The notes: generated by a model not told the origin, from the sequence alone. 64,000 nt of DNA from Poecilobothrus nobilitatus (GCA_947095535.1 OX352774.1:66464416-66528415), one strand, 5' to 3'. Positions 11,238 to 24,133 are shown, counted from the stretch's first letter. Numbers and translations: made by a program.

Positions 11238-13220
11238 TAAATTAATAAAATTTAATTAACATATAATGGTCCCAGTTGTCTGAAATGTAGAATTTGAAAT
11301 CTTGAAAATGAAACATAGAGTATCATTCAAACATTGAAAACTGATATGTGGTTGTAGTACAGTAAATGAAAACTTCAAATTAATTTATTGAACATTTTGA
11401 AACAGGTGGTGGTGTTTAAAGTTACTTTTAAGTTTATGAAACAGAGACTTACAAAGCACAAATATAATATTTTCAATTGGTTAGAAAGGTTATTCTGTGG
11501 GTAAAGGTTAAAGATAATTCTGAAGGTTCCAATATATAAGAAAAACTAAATTAAATATAAAATGCCTTCAAAATGAATGTTTCCCAACTAAAACCTTAAA
11601 TAAACTTAACACTAACATAGTTTTAGTTATAAATTTTACAACAAGCTTAGTTATATTATTATATGACATCAAAAATCAGAAAAAAAAATTGGTGAGTGTA
11701 AATTTTTCAATTCACTTTACTTGATATGTACTTGTTTTACGCCTGAACTTATTTAACAAAAACATTAACCAATAGTGATTATTGCTGTATAACAAGACTC
11801 TGTTTTATCGGTAATTAAGCAGTTATAGGTTAGGAGAGTTTCTTACAACATATAATTTTACCTTAATTCCAAAGAAATTAAGATTCTAACTGTGTCCTTT
11901 CTAAATACAGTTAATTCTCTAGCAAATAAAGATTTAATCAATACACTCAGCTTTTTTGTCAAAATGATTCGTATATGTAATTCAGAATATAATCTGGTCC
12001 TAAGTGTATGCAAATTTTATACCTTTTAAATATAACTTCATCTAAAGTTCGAATAACTGTTTCAAAAAAAAAAAAAAAAAATTATTTTTAATATTAAACA
12101 TTTATTTGCCATTGAAGATTTTCTTATAATGCACTTATTTTTAAGGAAAGTATTATTTTTCTAATATGGAAATACTTATATCATTTTTAGTGAAGGGAAT
12201 AAAATTCTGGGGATAAAAATGTGGTAAACAACACTTTTGTGTAATTTTAACATTTGTTAACATTTGTATCTCTTCAGTTGTTTTTTATTTTTGTGTTTTT
12301 TTTTTTTAGTTCCATATTTTCTACACTATTTTTTTTTTTTTTTATTTCTTTTGGTGTAGGTTTTAAATATACGATATGATACATAATTTACTAACTGTTT
12401 CTAGCTGTTTTGTTAATATTTTATCTACAGATATGAAAATATATAGTTATAGATAAATGTAATGTAATATATGTTTTTTATTTATTTATTTTTTTTTTTT
12501 TTATTGGATATTAATCATTAAAATTATAATATAGTTGTAATAATGTGGTGCGTTGTATGTGGTTATATAAAATATTACTTATACTTTATTGGAATTAAAA
12601 TTATTAGAATTAGATATTTATTGATATTAAATTTGTTATTAAATTAAAAATATATTAACTAAATACATGCACATAATCTTTACCATAATATTTTTGTATT
12701 AATAAGTATAAATTATTTTGGAGAAGGGAAAAAAAAAAACATAATTTAAGAAATAGAAATATTTATTTTTATATGTTAAGAATATTTTCTATTTTTAGAT
12801 ATGAAATTATTACAAAATATTAGAGTAAAATTTGAATTGTATATAATAATTTAATGTAATTTAAAAGTATTTAAGTATTTTTCAAATAAATATTTGTAAA
12901 TATGTTAAATATTTATTTCAAATTGACTAGCATCGAATTGAGTTTCGAAAATACCATTTTAGTAAACATATCACGTGAATTATATGCCAGTGCCTCCCGT
13001 CAACAAGTATAAAAACATTCTTATTAAATAATTATAATATATAACTTAAGTTCACCTCTTCTACATATTTTAAAAAGTACAATAACACAAAAGAGCGCAC
13101 TTACTATATTTATTCCATGTCTAAAACGGAATTTTTTAGGATATTTCAATTTTGATCCAACAACATTGTAAACATTTTTACTTAGACTAATAATTAGACT
13201 AATACTTCTACTATAAAATA
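11238..13220. other. A/T-rich non-coding stretch
   Basis: No gene recognised. T runs near 12297, 12331 and 12490; A run near 12065. A small island of normal complexity at about 12955-13010 (ATATCACGTGAATTATATGCC, GTGCCTCCCGTCAAC) is unexplained. Confidence 0.55.
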
Positions 13221-13224
13221 TACT

Positions 13225-13375
13225 GTGTTAGATGCTAGGAGTTTCAACCCATTATATTGGTTAAAGGAAGGCGTATGAGTTTTATCAGTAAGAATCTGAA
13301 GAATCTCTGGGTAGTGAGTATTCTTGGTGTCTTTGGAAAATCTCAAACCAAACATTTGGAAAAACCAAAAGACAA
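13225..13375 (+). repeat. Fragment of the 17.5-kb element (left-part module)
   Basis: GTTTCAACCCATTATATTGG, TTAAAGG, TCAGTAAGAATCTGA and GTATTCTTGGTGTCTTTGGAAAATC line up in order with 17825-17910 (GTTTCATCCCACTATATTGG..TCAGTAAGAATCTAA..TAATTCTTGGTGTCTTTGGAAGATT) and with 23555-23650. The 105-codon frame starting at 13257 is therefore repeat sequence running into A/T-rich DNA, not a gene. Confidence 0.65.
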
Positions 13376-15068
13376 ATATTTATATCTCTCTCAAAATTAC
13401 AAGTTTTTATACCAAAAATATTTTTATAGATATGGGGTGGATAAAAATCATTTAATTTGGATAATAAATTTACAAAAAGAAATTTTTTTTTTTTTTTTTA
13501 AGAACTTCGAAGATATTTTCAGATTTTCAGATAGAAAAAAATGCTTTGATTATAAGGATCACTTTATCGGATAACGGGTAAATTATTAACAGGACAACTA
13601 AAAACATGTACGAACATGTTTTTTTTCTCAAGTATTATTGAAAAATGAACTGGGTATTTATCCGTTTCATGAAAAGTTATGCAATTTAAGTCCTATTTGT
13701 TAAGTGCATATGTTATTTGCATATTTTATCGATTATAGCATATTTTCGCATATTTTCTCTTAAATATCATATATTTGCATATTTAAGCAATAAAAAAAAT
13801 GTTTAACATATTTTATCGACACTCCAAGTATTTTTAAAGTTAATAAATATCAATAATGCCCAGAGAAATCCACTTTCCTGAAGAACATCCAAAGAAATTG
13901 AAAACCAATATACCATTCGTGAGATTTTATCTTTGTTCCGATAACGTCCGTTGATCTAGAAAGATGTTTTTTTTACGTATAAAAACGTTCTAAGAACAAA
14001 TAGACAAAATTTTCCAATATTTTAACAAATGTTCCAAAATTTTAAAATAATGTTCATTATATATATTGCAACCAATATTTCAAATAATGTTTAAAATTTG
14101 GTTTCACTTTTAGACTAAAAATTCCGAAATGCATTTTAATTTTTTTGTGATGGAAAATGATGTTTGATGATTTTGATGTTAAATAGTCTCAAAATCAATC
14201 GTATATTCTTATTTTTATAGGCTATTTAAAAGCAAGTTAAAAAAAATAGATTTTTTTTTTTTTGGCTTGTGATTTGACTAAAGCCAAAGTAATTTTGACT
14301 AAATAAAAGTAATTTGGCTTTTTTTTGACTAAAAGATTTGAGAGTTTTGAATTTTTGAGAGCATATTTTAAGTACATATTTTCAGTTTTTGAAGGTATAT
14401 TATAAAAGCGCTTAAAATGTATTTTTGAGAGCATGTTTTTGGTTGCCCTGGTTATTAACATCAAACAACGGATGGGAGGTTGTTAATAAAAAATGCTTCC
14501 ATAAAAATAGTTTTAAAATAGTTCTTTAAAATTATTTTTCAAATTAAACTTTATTGCTATGACCGTTAGAAATGTTGTAAATAGACAAAATGAATTTTAT
14601 AAGAATAAGAATATATTTTTGGATGTGCAACATGTTAAAAATACATGTTTGATTCAAAGTGAAAAAAAAAATTTTTTTGTTGCTTAAAAGATTTTTACAA
14701 TACAAGCTAAAATACAAACTAGAATCAATGATATTCCTTTAATATTTTGTTATTTCACCAAATATTTCACTTTAAACATAAATGTTTTGTAATAAAAATA
14801 AAAACAATTTTTCATTCAAATTACACCATTCTTTACTCACATTAAACTTCTTCTTTAAAGATATTTACGTTTTTTACAAATTAAATCTTTTTTCATTCAA
14901 AGTAAACAATTTCTCTTTTTTAAATAAAACAATTTGTTTTTCAATTAAGAATTTTTCGTTAACAAAATAAGAAATTTTTACAAAGTCATATAATTTGATT
15001 TCAAACAAGTTTTTTTAATATATCAAAAAAAAGGTTTAATTGGAATGAAAAATGGTTGTATTTGACTG

Positions 15069-15071
<3 letters not shown>
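13376..15071. other. A/T-rich stretch with GCATATTT- and CTCAAAAAT-rich decayed repeat
   Basis: From about 13700 to 13810 the motif GCATATTTT recurs (TTTGCATATTTTATCGATT, TCGCATATTTTCTC). From about 14340 to 14450 it has TTTTTGAGAGCATATTTTAAG and TTTTTGAGAGCATGTTTTTGG. Between them, 13858-13930 has a short protein-like plus-strand frame (PREIHFPEEHPKKLKTNIPF). This may be an old DNA transposon, but no termini or transposase motif can be defined. Confidence 0.35.

Positions 15072-15127
<56 letters not shown>
15072..15127. repeat. (AT)n microsatellite, longest in the window
   Basis: About 28 perfect AT units with no interruption, so probably young and length-variable. Confidence 0.95.
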
Positions 15128-15129
<2 letters not shown>

Positions 15130-17497
15130 TAACATTTGCTTAAAATAATTTTATAACTTTCAGTATAAACACAGGAAAATTATCCGAAAATAAACCAAAA
15201 ACTTGCATTGCACTATCTACTAAATACTAAATAAACGAAAATGCGCAACAATACGGTAAAAAATACGAGAACACTTAATTTGCATACTCTTTTAGTTTCA
15301 TAAATCACATTTTTTGTCCCTCGCAATTAATTAAAATTTAACACATTTAAAAATTAAAAAATAATATTTCTGCTATATTTTAAATTGATTTGTGATTTCA
15401 AGTTCTTCCTAACTGATTAGAGGCAGAAATTTTCAAATATAATTACAGATGACAATATTTTATTTGGTATTAAGTAACTTCTTGGAAGTGAAAAAAAATG
15501 TTAAGATACTTCAATTCCAGTAACTCCAGAATAATTTTCCTACATCAATTCCAGAATAATTTTTCTAATTATTTTAATTTGTGTCGCTTCACTTATTCAA
15601 ATTAGCTCTTCTCAATCAGATCAGATGCGTTACTTTAACTGTTAAGATATTTCAGTGAAGTGCAATTCATTTAATGTTTTTCGGTTGACATTTATGATTT
15701 CTAAATTTTATATAATAATTTGTTTGCAAATATAAAATCACACTGCTAATACACATCATAGAAAATTTTTTAATAACTCAATATTAATTTGACATATTCA
15801 GTATAGGTACCCAATCTAGTATCATAGTGTAGGTGCTAATGAACAGGTTGTACAGATACAGTTTATTTGTAATCAATATTTATGATCTTTGACTATACCA
15901 CTGATACATTTCAGCATATTTTCTCCTAATTTGTATCATATGAAGTATGGATCCTCTGGTATATGGAGACTTAAATACTTACTTTACTAGTGTTTGTAGT
16001 TTTATCTTAGAATTTTTAAGAAATACAGGAAGTTATTGATGTGTTTGGTTATAAATATATATGTATTTTTTTGCGCTTAGTGACAACGCAACATCAACAT
16101 ATAACTTATGTGTCTTAATCTCAATTACATCGAATCCGAACAGTGAATCAATTCTAATTGAAATAAAAATCACAAAAATCCAAATAAAAAACAAAAAAAT
16201 TTTAATATGATCTAGATTTTTATTTTATAAATATTTAAATGCTTATTACTAAATTTCTCATGAGAAAAAAAACATATGTAGATTATAAGTATTATACATA
16301 TGTAATTATAATATCATTCTTTAAGTATAATAATATTAAAATTTAAATAAAATTTCATATTAAATATTTCTAGCTTTTTTTTTTTTTTTTTTGAAAAATT
16401 TTACTAAATTATTTATAATGAAATTTTGATTTATATTTAATTGCTTCAAGAAGCCTTAACTTCTCAGTACGGGTTGTCATCGATTAAAAAATCAAAAAAT
16501 ATCAACTGGTCTCTAATAAAAAATAAAGGATGTTTTTGTTAAGGATTATCTCAATATATTAATTTCAAAAGTGAACATTTTCGAATATTTTCGAATTTGA
16601 AAAATTATTACAACCTTTTTAAGAACTTAGGCTTTCTTCTATCAATTATAGGCTTCATACTCTTATAAACAAAAATGTGTTTATTAAATTTAAAACAATA
16701 TAAAAAAATTTTAAAAATCGTTAAACATTAAAAAATATCTAAAGCTTATTCTTCTATAGATTAAAAAGTGATGTTTAAAAATATCTACTTAGTGTGATAA
16801 AAATTTTTAAGTTAAGGAGTCAGAATGCAAACGAGTCAAAAAATATTTTTTTAGTTTTAAAATAATAAATAGGAATAACTAAAACTTTAATTGTTTTTTT
16901 TTCTCAAAGTGTTTTTCTGTTTTATACACGCAGTTAAATAAAAGTATTGTTATTGCTAAAACATATCCTTTAGTACAATTTCCATTAATTTTCATATGTT
17001 TTACATCTTTGAGTAAATTTTCATTTTTGTAATTAAAAGTTACAAAAGTTCAGCACACCTGTTTTTGTCGAAAATTAAATTTTCTATCAAATTTTAATAA
17101 AATACCATATAAAATTAAGACCAAAAACCAGATATCTTTAATATTATGCCTTGATTAATAAAACATTACATAGGTACTTATTTGATCTCAAATATTTAGT
17201 TTTAATATAAGATTTTAACGCAATTTCTTTAACTAATCTTATAGTAAAAACAACCACATTAAATAACGATCAAAAAACACGAAAAATTATAAAAATTAGT
17301 TGTACTTGTTTTATGACCAAAATCTAACACGTAGCCATCAAATTTCTACCTCAAATCAAATAACCGGAAATGATATTTTCTATATTTGAAGAAATATATT
17401 TTGTACTAATTTTATATCGAACAAAAATTCTTAAATAATACTTGTATAAAATTTAAAAAAAAAAATCAAAACAATCTAAAAGTGAAAGTAGGAACTT
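15128..17497. other. A/T-rich non-coding stretch
   Basis: No gene or repeat recognised. A short near-duplicate (CCAGTAACTCCAGAATAATTTTCC and CAATTCCAGAATAATTTTTC) is seen near 15515-15570. T run at 16376-16392. Confidence 0.5.
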
Positions 17498-19057
17498 TTT
17501 TATACCCTACACTTAAAGTATAGGTTATATTGTTGACTCTGTAGTAAAATAATAATAATATTAATAAGAATATTAGTACCAATAATAACAGCCGCTACAG
17601 TGACAGTGGGGGTTCCTTCAATAATTATCTCATGTAGTAATATATATACTACTACTACATGTTGTAACTGTTGTGACGGCTTTAGTCACTGTTAGCAAAA
17701 TAATAATAATAGGCGGATTCATTGTTTCCTTACAGTCCCACTCCCAATTCAATGTTTCCGTATCCATTTTCCTATCCTTTCCTATCCCTACTCCCTAGCC
17801 AATATACTGCTTTCGCAGGTAAGGGTTTCATCCCACTATATTGGCTAAAGGTGGTTGCTTTAGTCAGTAAGAATCTAACACTACCAAGGGGTAATTCTTG
17901 GTGTCTTTGGAAGATTCCCACCTCCCTTAGGAGAAAAAAAAAATTAACTTTGGTATGGTGTTTGTAACCACCAAAAAGAAGCGAGTTGATATAGATATGT
18001 ATATATATTCTGAATCAGGATCACCTTCTGAGTCGATATAGCGTTGTCCGTCCGTACGCACGATAACTCAAAAAATAATGATGCTATCTTGATGAAATTT
18101 TTACTGTAGGTTAACAATGACTAAAGTAAGGTGGGGATTGCAAATGGGCGAAATCGGACCATGAGTTCGGGTACCTCCCATACAACTCCCAAAACCGAAT
18201 ACGCATATCTTCGAAATTAATAAAGATAGAAACTCACTCTTTTGTAAGAGGGTGTGTTTTCCTGAATCCCTGATATCCCTAAAATTTGAGATAAATTGGA
18301 GTGGTTGTTCGGGCACCTCCCACACAATTCCCAAAACCGAAACTAAGCATATATTCGAAATTAATAAAAATAGATACTTCAAATTTGGTACTAGGGTGTT
18401 GTTTCCTGAAACCTTGATTTTTCCAAAATTTGAGATGAATTGGAGGAGTTGTTCGGATACCTCCCACACAACTACCAAAACCGAACAAGCATATCTTAAA
18501 AATTAATAAAGATAGCAACTTGAAATTTGATAAGAGGGTGCTGTTTCCTGCATCCCTGATTTGCCTAATAGATGTTTTGGAGTGGTTGTTCGGGTACCAC
18601 CCATACAACTCCCAAAACCGAACAAGCATATCTTCGAAATTAATAAAAATAGAAACTGCAAATTTGATACGACGGTGTTGTTTCCTGAATCCGTGATTTG
18701 CCTAAAATTTCAGATGAATTGAAATGGTTGTTTAGATATCTCCCACACAATTCCCAAGACCGAACAAGCATATCTTCGAAATTAATAAATATAAAAACTT
18801 GAAATTTGATATAAGAGTATTCTACTCTGTTCTGATGATGTCTCTAAAATTTGAGATGAATTGAAGTGGTTGTTCGGGTGCCTTCACACACTGCTCAAGA
18901 CCTAACAAGCATATCTTCTAATTTAGTAAAGATAGAAGCCTGAAATTTTGTACAAAGGTTGTAAAAGCATTTATTTTTTTAGCTTATATTAAATAGCTAA
19001 CTAAAATAACTTATGGATTTTTAATTTAATTTGAGTTTTTTAGGTATAGGGTATAAA
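17498..19057 (+). mobile_element. Composite repeat element with inverted TTTATACCCTA ends and internal satellite
   Basis: The left end TTTTTATACCCTACACTTAAAG (17498 on) and the right end GGTATAGGGTATAAA (19043-19057) are short inverted repeats (reverse complement TTTATACCCTATACC). Inside, in order, are a left module (about 17570-17950) also found at 23.3 kb, a GTCCGTCCGTACGCACGATAACTC junction near 18046, and an array of about 142-bp units to about 18975. Non-autonomous elements with internal tandem repeats are known in insects, but I cannot name this family. Frames of 81-125 codons inside it (17722-17967, 18101-18478, 18252-18506, 18279-18629) follow the repeat and are not genes. Confidence 0.65.
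18170..18975 (+). repeat. Tandem array, about six units of about 142 bp
   Basis: The marker CCCAAAACCGAA (or its variants CCCAAGACCGAA and CTCAAGACCTAA) places the start of AAAACCGAA at 18191, 18333, 18477, 18614, 18756 and 18897. The spacings are 142, 144, 137, 142 and 141. Each unit also has GCATATCTTCGAAATTAATAAA, a TTGAAATTTGATAMGAGGGTG block, a TTTCCTGAATCCCTGATT block, and GAGATGAATTGGAGTGGTTG followed by TTCGGGTACCTCCCACACAA. Units differ by roughly 10-20% by eye. The spacing is close to nucleosome core length (an observation only). Confidence 0.85.
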
Positions 19058-21114
19058 TAAGAAAATCTCCTTTTCAATTTTTACTTAGCTTTTTATATCA
19101 GATATAAAAATTAAAATTATTAGCGAAGCGAAATTGTACGAAAAAAACAAGAGGAGAATAATATTTTACTAACACTTTTATTATTTTGAAACAAAAAAAA
19201 ATTTTTCTTGAGTTATTATTATATTAAGTGACATAATAATAATATATTGATATTTTTCCACTCTATAAAATAAAACAACCAGTCAACGAAGTCAATATTA
19301 ATAATAATAATAAAAAAAAAAAAAAAACAAAAGAGTTAAATTTCGTAATACATAGTTTAAAAAAAGGACATGTACTTGTATATCAGTTCTTCATCACGTT
19401 CATTCATCATGTCTCAAAACAAAACAAAAAAAAAAGAAAACTTGAATATATACGTATTTTGGATAAATACATACAATACAAATTTTAGCCTAGGTCAATC
19501 GATAATATAAAATAAATGTGAAAATATGTCAATTTAATAAATATTATTAAAGAAAAAAAAGAAAAATGTTCTTAAATTTCATATTCATTTTTTGATTTTC
19601 CTTTGTTTTTCTTCTTTTATTGTCTTCTTATCGTTAGACAATTTATTTAACAACTTCTATACATGACATTCATTTTTTTTTTTTCAAATTTATTAAATTT
19701 TTTAACTCAATCATATTTTATTATATAAAATGAAGAGTTAAATTTGAATTGTATATGAGTCATATTTTAAGATTTTGTTTCTGGTTCAATAACTGTCATA
19801 TTTTTTCCTTTTTTTTTTTTTGTTTTTTTAATAAAGAAATCCTTCTTTTCATTGTTTAAAGTGTGTAGAGTTACAATTTTAACTTTCTTTTTTTTCTTTT
19901 TGTATGTTTTTCTTTTATAAAAATGACACTATTTTCATCCTTCATTATATAATAAGTTAAGAAATCAATAAGAATAATATTTAATACTAATTTGACTCAA
20001 TTTGATTAATTTTCTAGAATAGCTCAAATTTTTTTTTTTGTCTGATTTAGATTAGTAGATTGGTATAAAAATTTTTTTCTAGAACATATTAATTATAGTT
20101 AATAACAAAAATAAAAAAAAATTAGATTCAGGTTCCTTAAAAAAGTTTTTTTTTGTTTTATTTTTAATTCATTTTGAAAACTATAAATCCTTTATAAATC
20201 CATACAATAGATTTAAAAAGCAAAATATAGAATATGGTAATAAAATAAATTTTAAACTCAAATTGTACAAAAATAGTAGTTCATTTGGTAACTCTATCCT
20301 TTTACCAAAATTCAATTACACAATAATCAATCATATAATAATATTTATGTATAATATATCCTCGTAACAATACAATCATACAAATTAAAACTCATCATAA
20401 AAAAAAAATTAATGAATCACACAGTAAAAAAAAAATCCCACTCATTAAAGAAACCCTTCAGTGTAATTTATTTAAGGACTATTTCAAAATATCAATTTGT
20501 GATTTTTTGCTTATTAATTGTTCAATTGTTAAACTTATAATCAATTCGCTCCACCATTCGTACATGTTAGAGCATGATGGAAAGATAAGCTAGGAAAATG
20601 GAAATATTATGAATAAGAAAAGTAGGAATAGATTATGGATAATGAATAAAGAAAGTGGGAAGGCATATGATAAAGTTTTATAAAAATTATGTAAAATTAC
20701 TTGGGTAAGTGGTATTTTTTTTGAAAATTTTCACAATCGCAAAAAAAAATAAATAGATAAATACTCTTGTCAAAATTATGAAAGTATTAAAAAGTCTAAC
20801 TTTTGAAAAAGGATTAATAAACTAAATTAGTAAAAAAAAAAAATTTTTAAATTTAAAAAACAAAAATCTTTATTGAACGTAGATGAATTGCTTTCAGTGT
20901 AAAAATTTAATGATTGGAAAGAAATAAAATGTAATATGTAATAGTAAGCTGCTCATCATCGAAAAAAAACGATTGTATTTAAAAACAAAAAGTTAAAAGC
21001 TTTTCTTAATAACCGGTTTATTGTCTGCTATAGAAATACATATAAGTATAAATTTTTCACATTAAAGCCTACGTTCAGGACATATAGCAGTGCATCTGAC
21101 AAACACCCTGTTTA
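19058..21114. other. A/T-rich non-coding stretch
   Basis: No gene recognised. Many A and T runs (19312-19327, 19674-19684, 19810-19821). No repeat beyond simple sequence is visible. Confidence 0.5.
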
Positions 21115-21872
21115 AGAAAAATTAAATGCAAAAAAATGGAGAGACAATTTCTTCAATTCTAGAGAAACCCTATATTTAATTATGAAAAACCATTAACAAG
21201 ACGTGTAAAATTAGAATGTAAAAATTTTATTTTTTGCATTTTATTTTGAAAAATATTTTACAGTTACAGGTATCTGTAAAAAATAACAAAAAATCAATTT
21301 TTGACAACTTATAGCTCTTAAACAAAGAGAGGTTCCAAAAAAGTTTTTTGAAATAACTATTCTAATTCTGAGTTTTCTTAAAATTTTCAGGTTCCAACGC
21401 TTTCCAGACCGAAACGCTTTTATTCGGAATTATCAATGAAACAAAATCTTGCAAAATTATTTCTTTATATAACGGTAAATGTAGATACTTAATTGCAAAA
21501 AAAATTGTATAATTTTTGATATTGATTTATAAAGGTAAAAAAAAAGTTTTGTCGTTGGGTCTTGCCGTTTAGATTGAAAAAATATTAAGTATAATTTGAG
21601 ATAAATTTACTTTTCAAAATAAATTTTTTTTCAAACTTTGAGATACTGTAACTCTATAATGGGTAGGGCTAAATAAAACATTTGTTCAACAACATTAAAT
21701 TTAAAAAAAAAAAACCTATCCATGGTTAAAATTTCATTTCATTGTTTTATATCTTAAATGGTGTAGAAGTATTGTAAATAGAAGAATGGTTGAACGGAGG
21801 GACGGATGCAGAGACGAGTGACTCTAATAAGGATTTTTATTTATTTATTTTTTTTTGTTTTAGAAAATGTGC
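21115..21872 (+). repeat. Hairpin/GACG element, copy with one body unit
   Basis: Aligns in order with 1-1293 but has only one 477-bp-type unit: AACAAGACGTGTAAAA, CAGTTACAGGTATCTG, ACTTATAGCTCTTAAACA, ATATAACGGTAAATGTAGA, GAGATACTGTAACTC, CCATGGTTAAAATTTC, AATGGTGTAGAAGTATTGTAAA, the decayed GACG tract (GGAGGGACGGATG), GAGTGACTCTAATAAGG and finally AGAAAATGTGCAATAATA. The left arm of the terminal hairpin has been replaced by TTTAT repeats. Confidence 0.65.
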
Positions 21873-23299
21873 AATAATATTAATTAGCAAATAAATCTAA
21901 CAATTAAAAATTAAATATTTGAATTTACAAAAAAAAATTTAAAAAAAAATGTTTGATCCTTTTTTTTTTTTACATAATTCTTTATTCAGTCATATAAATT
22001 TAAAAAAAAAAATAAAATTCAAAATTATCTTCATTTAAATTTATGTAACAACATTCAATATAAATTGTTTATCAAATAAATACCATAATCCTATTTACTA
22101 TTATTTCAATTTAAAACTCATTATAATTTATAATTTATAAATATCAAAAAATAATAACAAAAAAACAAAAAAAAACAAACAAAAAATAATAAAAAAAAAA
22201 CACAATTTTATTTTGTATCTTTTAATATTTAAAAAGTAACCTGAGAATATATTCATAACTTAATACGATTAATAAATTAATATATTTATCAGTAGCATAT
22301 GCTACCACATTCATATATACACACTCATACATTAATGACTTACCTTACCTGTATTTTATATTTTGTCATTAAAATTAATATTTCTATAATTTCTAAAAAC
22401 AGACATAATTATAATTTTATTATTGAGAAAATTTTGTTAATTTTAAAATATAAATATACATATATATACATACATACATATAACTATATAAACAATTGAA
22501 ATGACATGCAATAGAAATTAAAACAAACAAACAAAAAGAAAAAAAAACAAAAACAAAAAGAAAATTAAACTTTATAAACCACAACAATCAATTTCCTTTT
22601 TATAAAGTCTATAATAGAATGACGATTTTCTACATTATTATTGTGGTGTCTATTGGTATAAGAAAATAGAAAAATTAATTATTTTTCAAATTCTAAAAGA
22701 TCTTATTTAACATTTTTACATAATAAAAGAAAATTATTTTCATGTTTTCATATTTTCTTGAAATTATCAGAATTAATTAAGTCCTTAGTCCTATACTTTA
22801 GATAGAATTTTTATACAAAAAAAAAAAAAAAATTTTCATATTTTTATAAACACTGAAAATTAAACTAACATATTATGTATGCGATTGATAGATCGAAACT
22901 CTAATAATATTCTCTTGACCATTTTTTATTTTATATTTTCATATTAAACTTGTAGGTAATTGAAATCGTACTTATTTCTAAATATTCCTTCAAATTTTAA
23001 TACCCATCTCTTATTATCCTAAATTTTTTCCAAAATCCCTTTTTCTCAAGAATCCCGTAATCCAAATCCCGTATGCCGTAAACCAAACTGAACATTTGTA
23101 TAAAATTTCCCAACCTAAAGTTCTAAAGTTTGCTTTAAAAAGGGGGTGACTTTGGTTGATTAAAGTCTAACAGTATCCGGAAGAATTGAGTACATTTCTT
23201 CTGGAAGACTTAAGAAGTTTACTACCGACCCCCATAAAAAAAAAAAAAAAACAAAAAAACTCCCATTTTAATATTCTCCTAATATTTTATTTTTAAATT
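21873..23299. other. A/T-rich non-coding stretch
   Basis: No gene recognised. Contains A-rich tracts (22150-22200, 22520-22560) and a (TA/CA)-rich tract near 22455-22485. A slightly more complex patch at 23040-23230 (CCGTAATCCAAATCCCGTATG, AACAGTATCCGGAAG) may be a diverged piece of the following element. The frame at 22299-22499 is low-complexity. Confidence 0.45.
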
Positions 23300-23680
23300 A
23301 ATAATAATACTATCTTCTGCAGTGAACCCGTCTTCAGTTATTATCTCATGAATAACACGGTTATAACTGACTTATCGCTTCGTTACTATTAACAAAATAA
23401 TAACGGGATTCAGTGTAACCTTATAGTTTCACTCCTTAATTTCAAAGTTTCCGTATCTCTGTCTATATCAAAATTTCCACATCCTTCTCTAATTCCCACC
23501 CTTATTCTCTACTCTTACTTCCTGGTCAATATACTGCATGCAAAGTTGATGGTTCATCCTATTATATTGGGCCAAAGCGTAAGTTCGATTTGGTCAGTAA
23601 AAATTTAATATTACCAAGAGGGTATTCTTGGTGTCATTAAAATATTTCCATTTTCCTCTTTAGAAAAATAAAACTGACTA
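23300..23680 (+). repeat. Second copy of the 17.5-kb element's left module, without the array
   Basis: Shares with 17570-17950, in order: TTATCTCATG, ACTATTAACAAAATAATAA (compare ACTGTTAGCAAAATAATAA), AATTTCAAAGTTTCCGTATC (compare AATTCAATGTTTCCGTATC), a CTTCCTGGTCAATATACTGC block (compare CTCCCTAGCCAATATACTGC), a GGTTCATCCTATTATATTGG block, a TTTGGTCAGTAAAAATTTAA block, and ACCAAGAGGGTATTCTTGGTGTC. It stops near 23680 where the other copy runs toward the satellite, so the left module can exist on its own. Confidence 0.7.
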
Positions 23681-23935
23681 AAAAACTTTAGATTAGAGTA
23701 GAGATATGCTATAGAGAGCTGATAGACTAACAAATTTTATTTAACACAATCTCAACTGTATTTGGACTTTGATTCAATATTAAATAAAGAATTATCTTAG
23801 TCAATAAATAAGATTATATTTAACTCCTACTCTAAAATATAAATGGAACAGAGTATTTTATTTGTCAATATAAAATAGTTTTTGTCTGTGTAGTATAGTA
23901 TTTAAAACAAAATCTAAAACATATATAAAATTACT

Positions 23936-24133
23936 TTAATAACAAGATTCCAATCCCGGGAGTTTTTCTACACGTTTAATATATACATCAAATTCGATAA
24001 TATCTGTCGATATCTCGGAAATAAATTTTCTTTTCAACATACAAATATTTTTGCCATCTTCATAGACCCCAATCATTAGGTTTAATAAATTCTTCTTCGT
24101 AGTTCCCCCTTCGATTTTAACTATTAACGCCAT
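23936..24133 (-). CDS. Orphan 65-codon ORF, not recognised
   Basis: Minus-strand ORF from ATG (24133) to TAA. The start context TTTAAGATGGCG is good for a eukaryotic start. The peptide begins MALIVKIEGGTTKKNLLNLM and ends VEKLPGLESCY. Unlike most frames here it is not Phe/Lys homopolymer. Its codons include GCG, ATC, GGG, GTC, TCG, CTC and CCG, and charged and hydrophobic residues alternate as in a folded protein. I see no signal peptide, membrane segment or known motif. It could be a short gene, an exon fragment, or a piece of a transposon or old insertion. The neighbours are repeats (left module copy at 23.3 kb) and A/T-rich DNA, so there is no functional context. Confidence 0.25.
   Translation of the reverse strand: MALIVKIEGGTTKKNLLNLMIGVYEDGKNICMLKRKFISEISTDIIEFDVYIKRVEKLPGLESCY

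Noticed and set aside
13257..13574. 105-codon plus-strand frame
   Set aside because: Its first part is a copy of the 17.8-kb module, and the rest is A/T-rich sequence with a poly-T (Phe) run.
13700..14460. hAT transposon suggested by GCATATTT-rich sequence
   Set aside because: No terminal repeats, no target-site duplication and no transposase motif could be found.
17722..18629. Frames of 81-125 codons
   Set aside because: They follow the 142-bp tandem array and the shared left module on both strands; the openness comes from the repeat, not from coding.
18170..18975. CRISPR-like array
   Set aside because: The units are 142 bp, diverge along their whole length, and have no repeat/spacer alternation; the DNA is eukaryotic.
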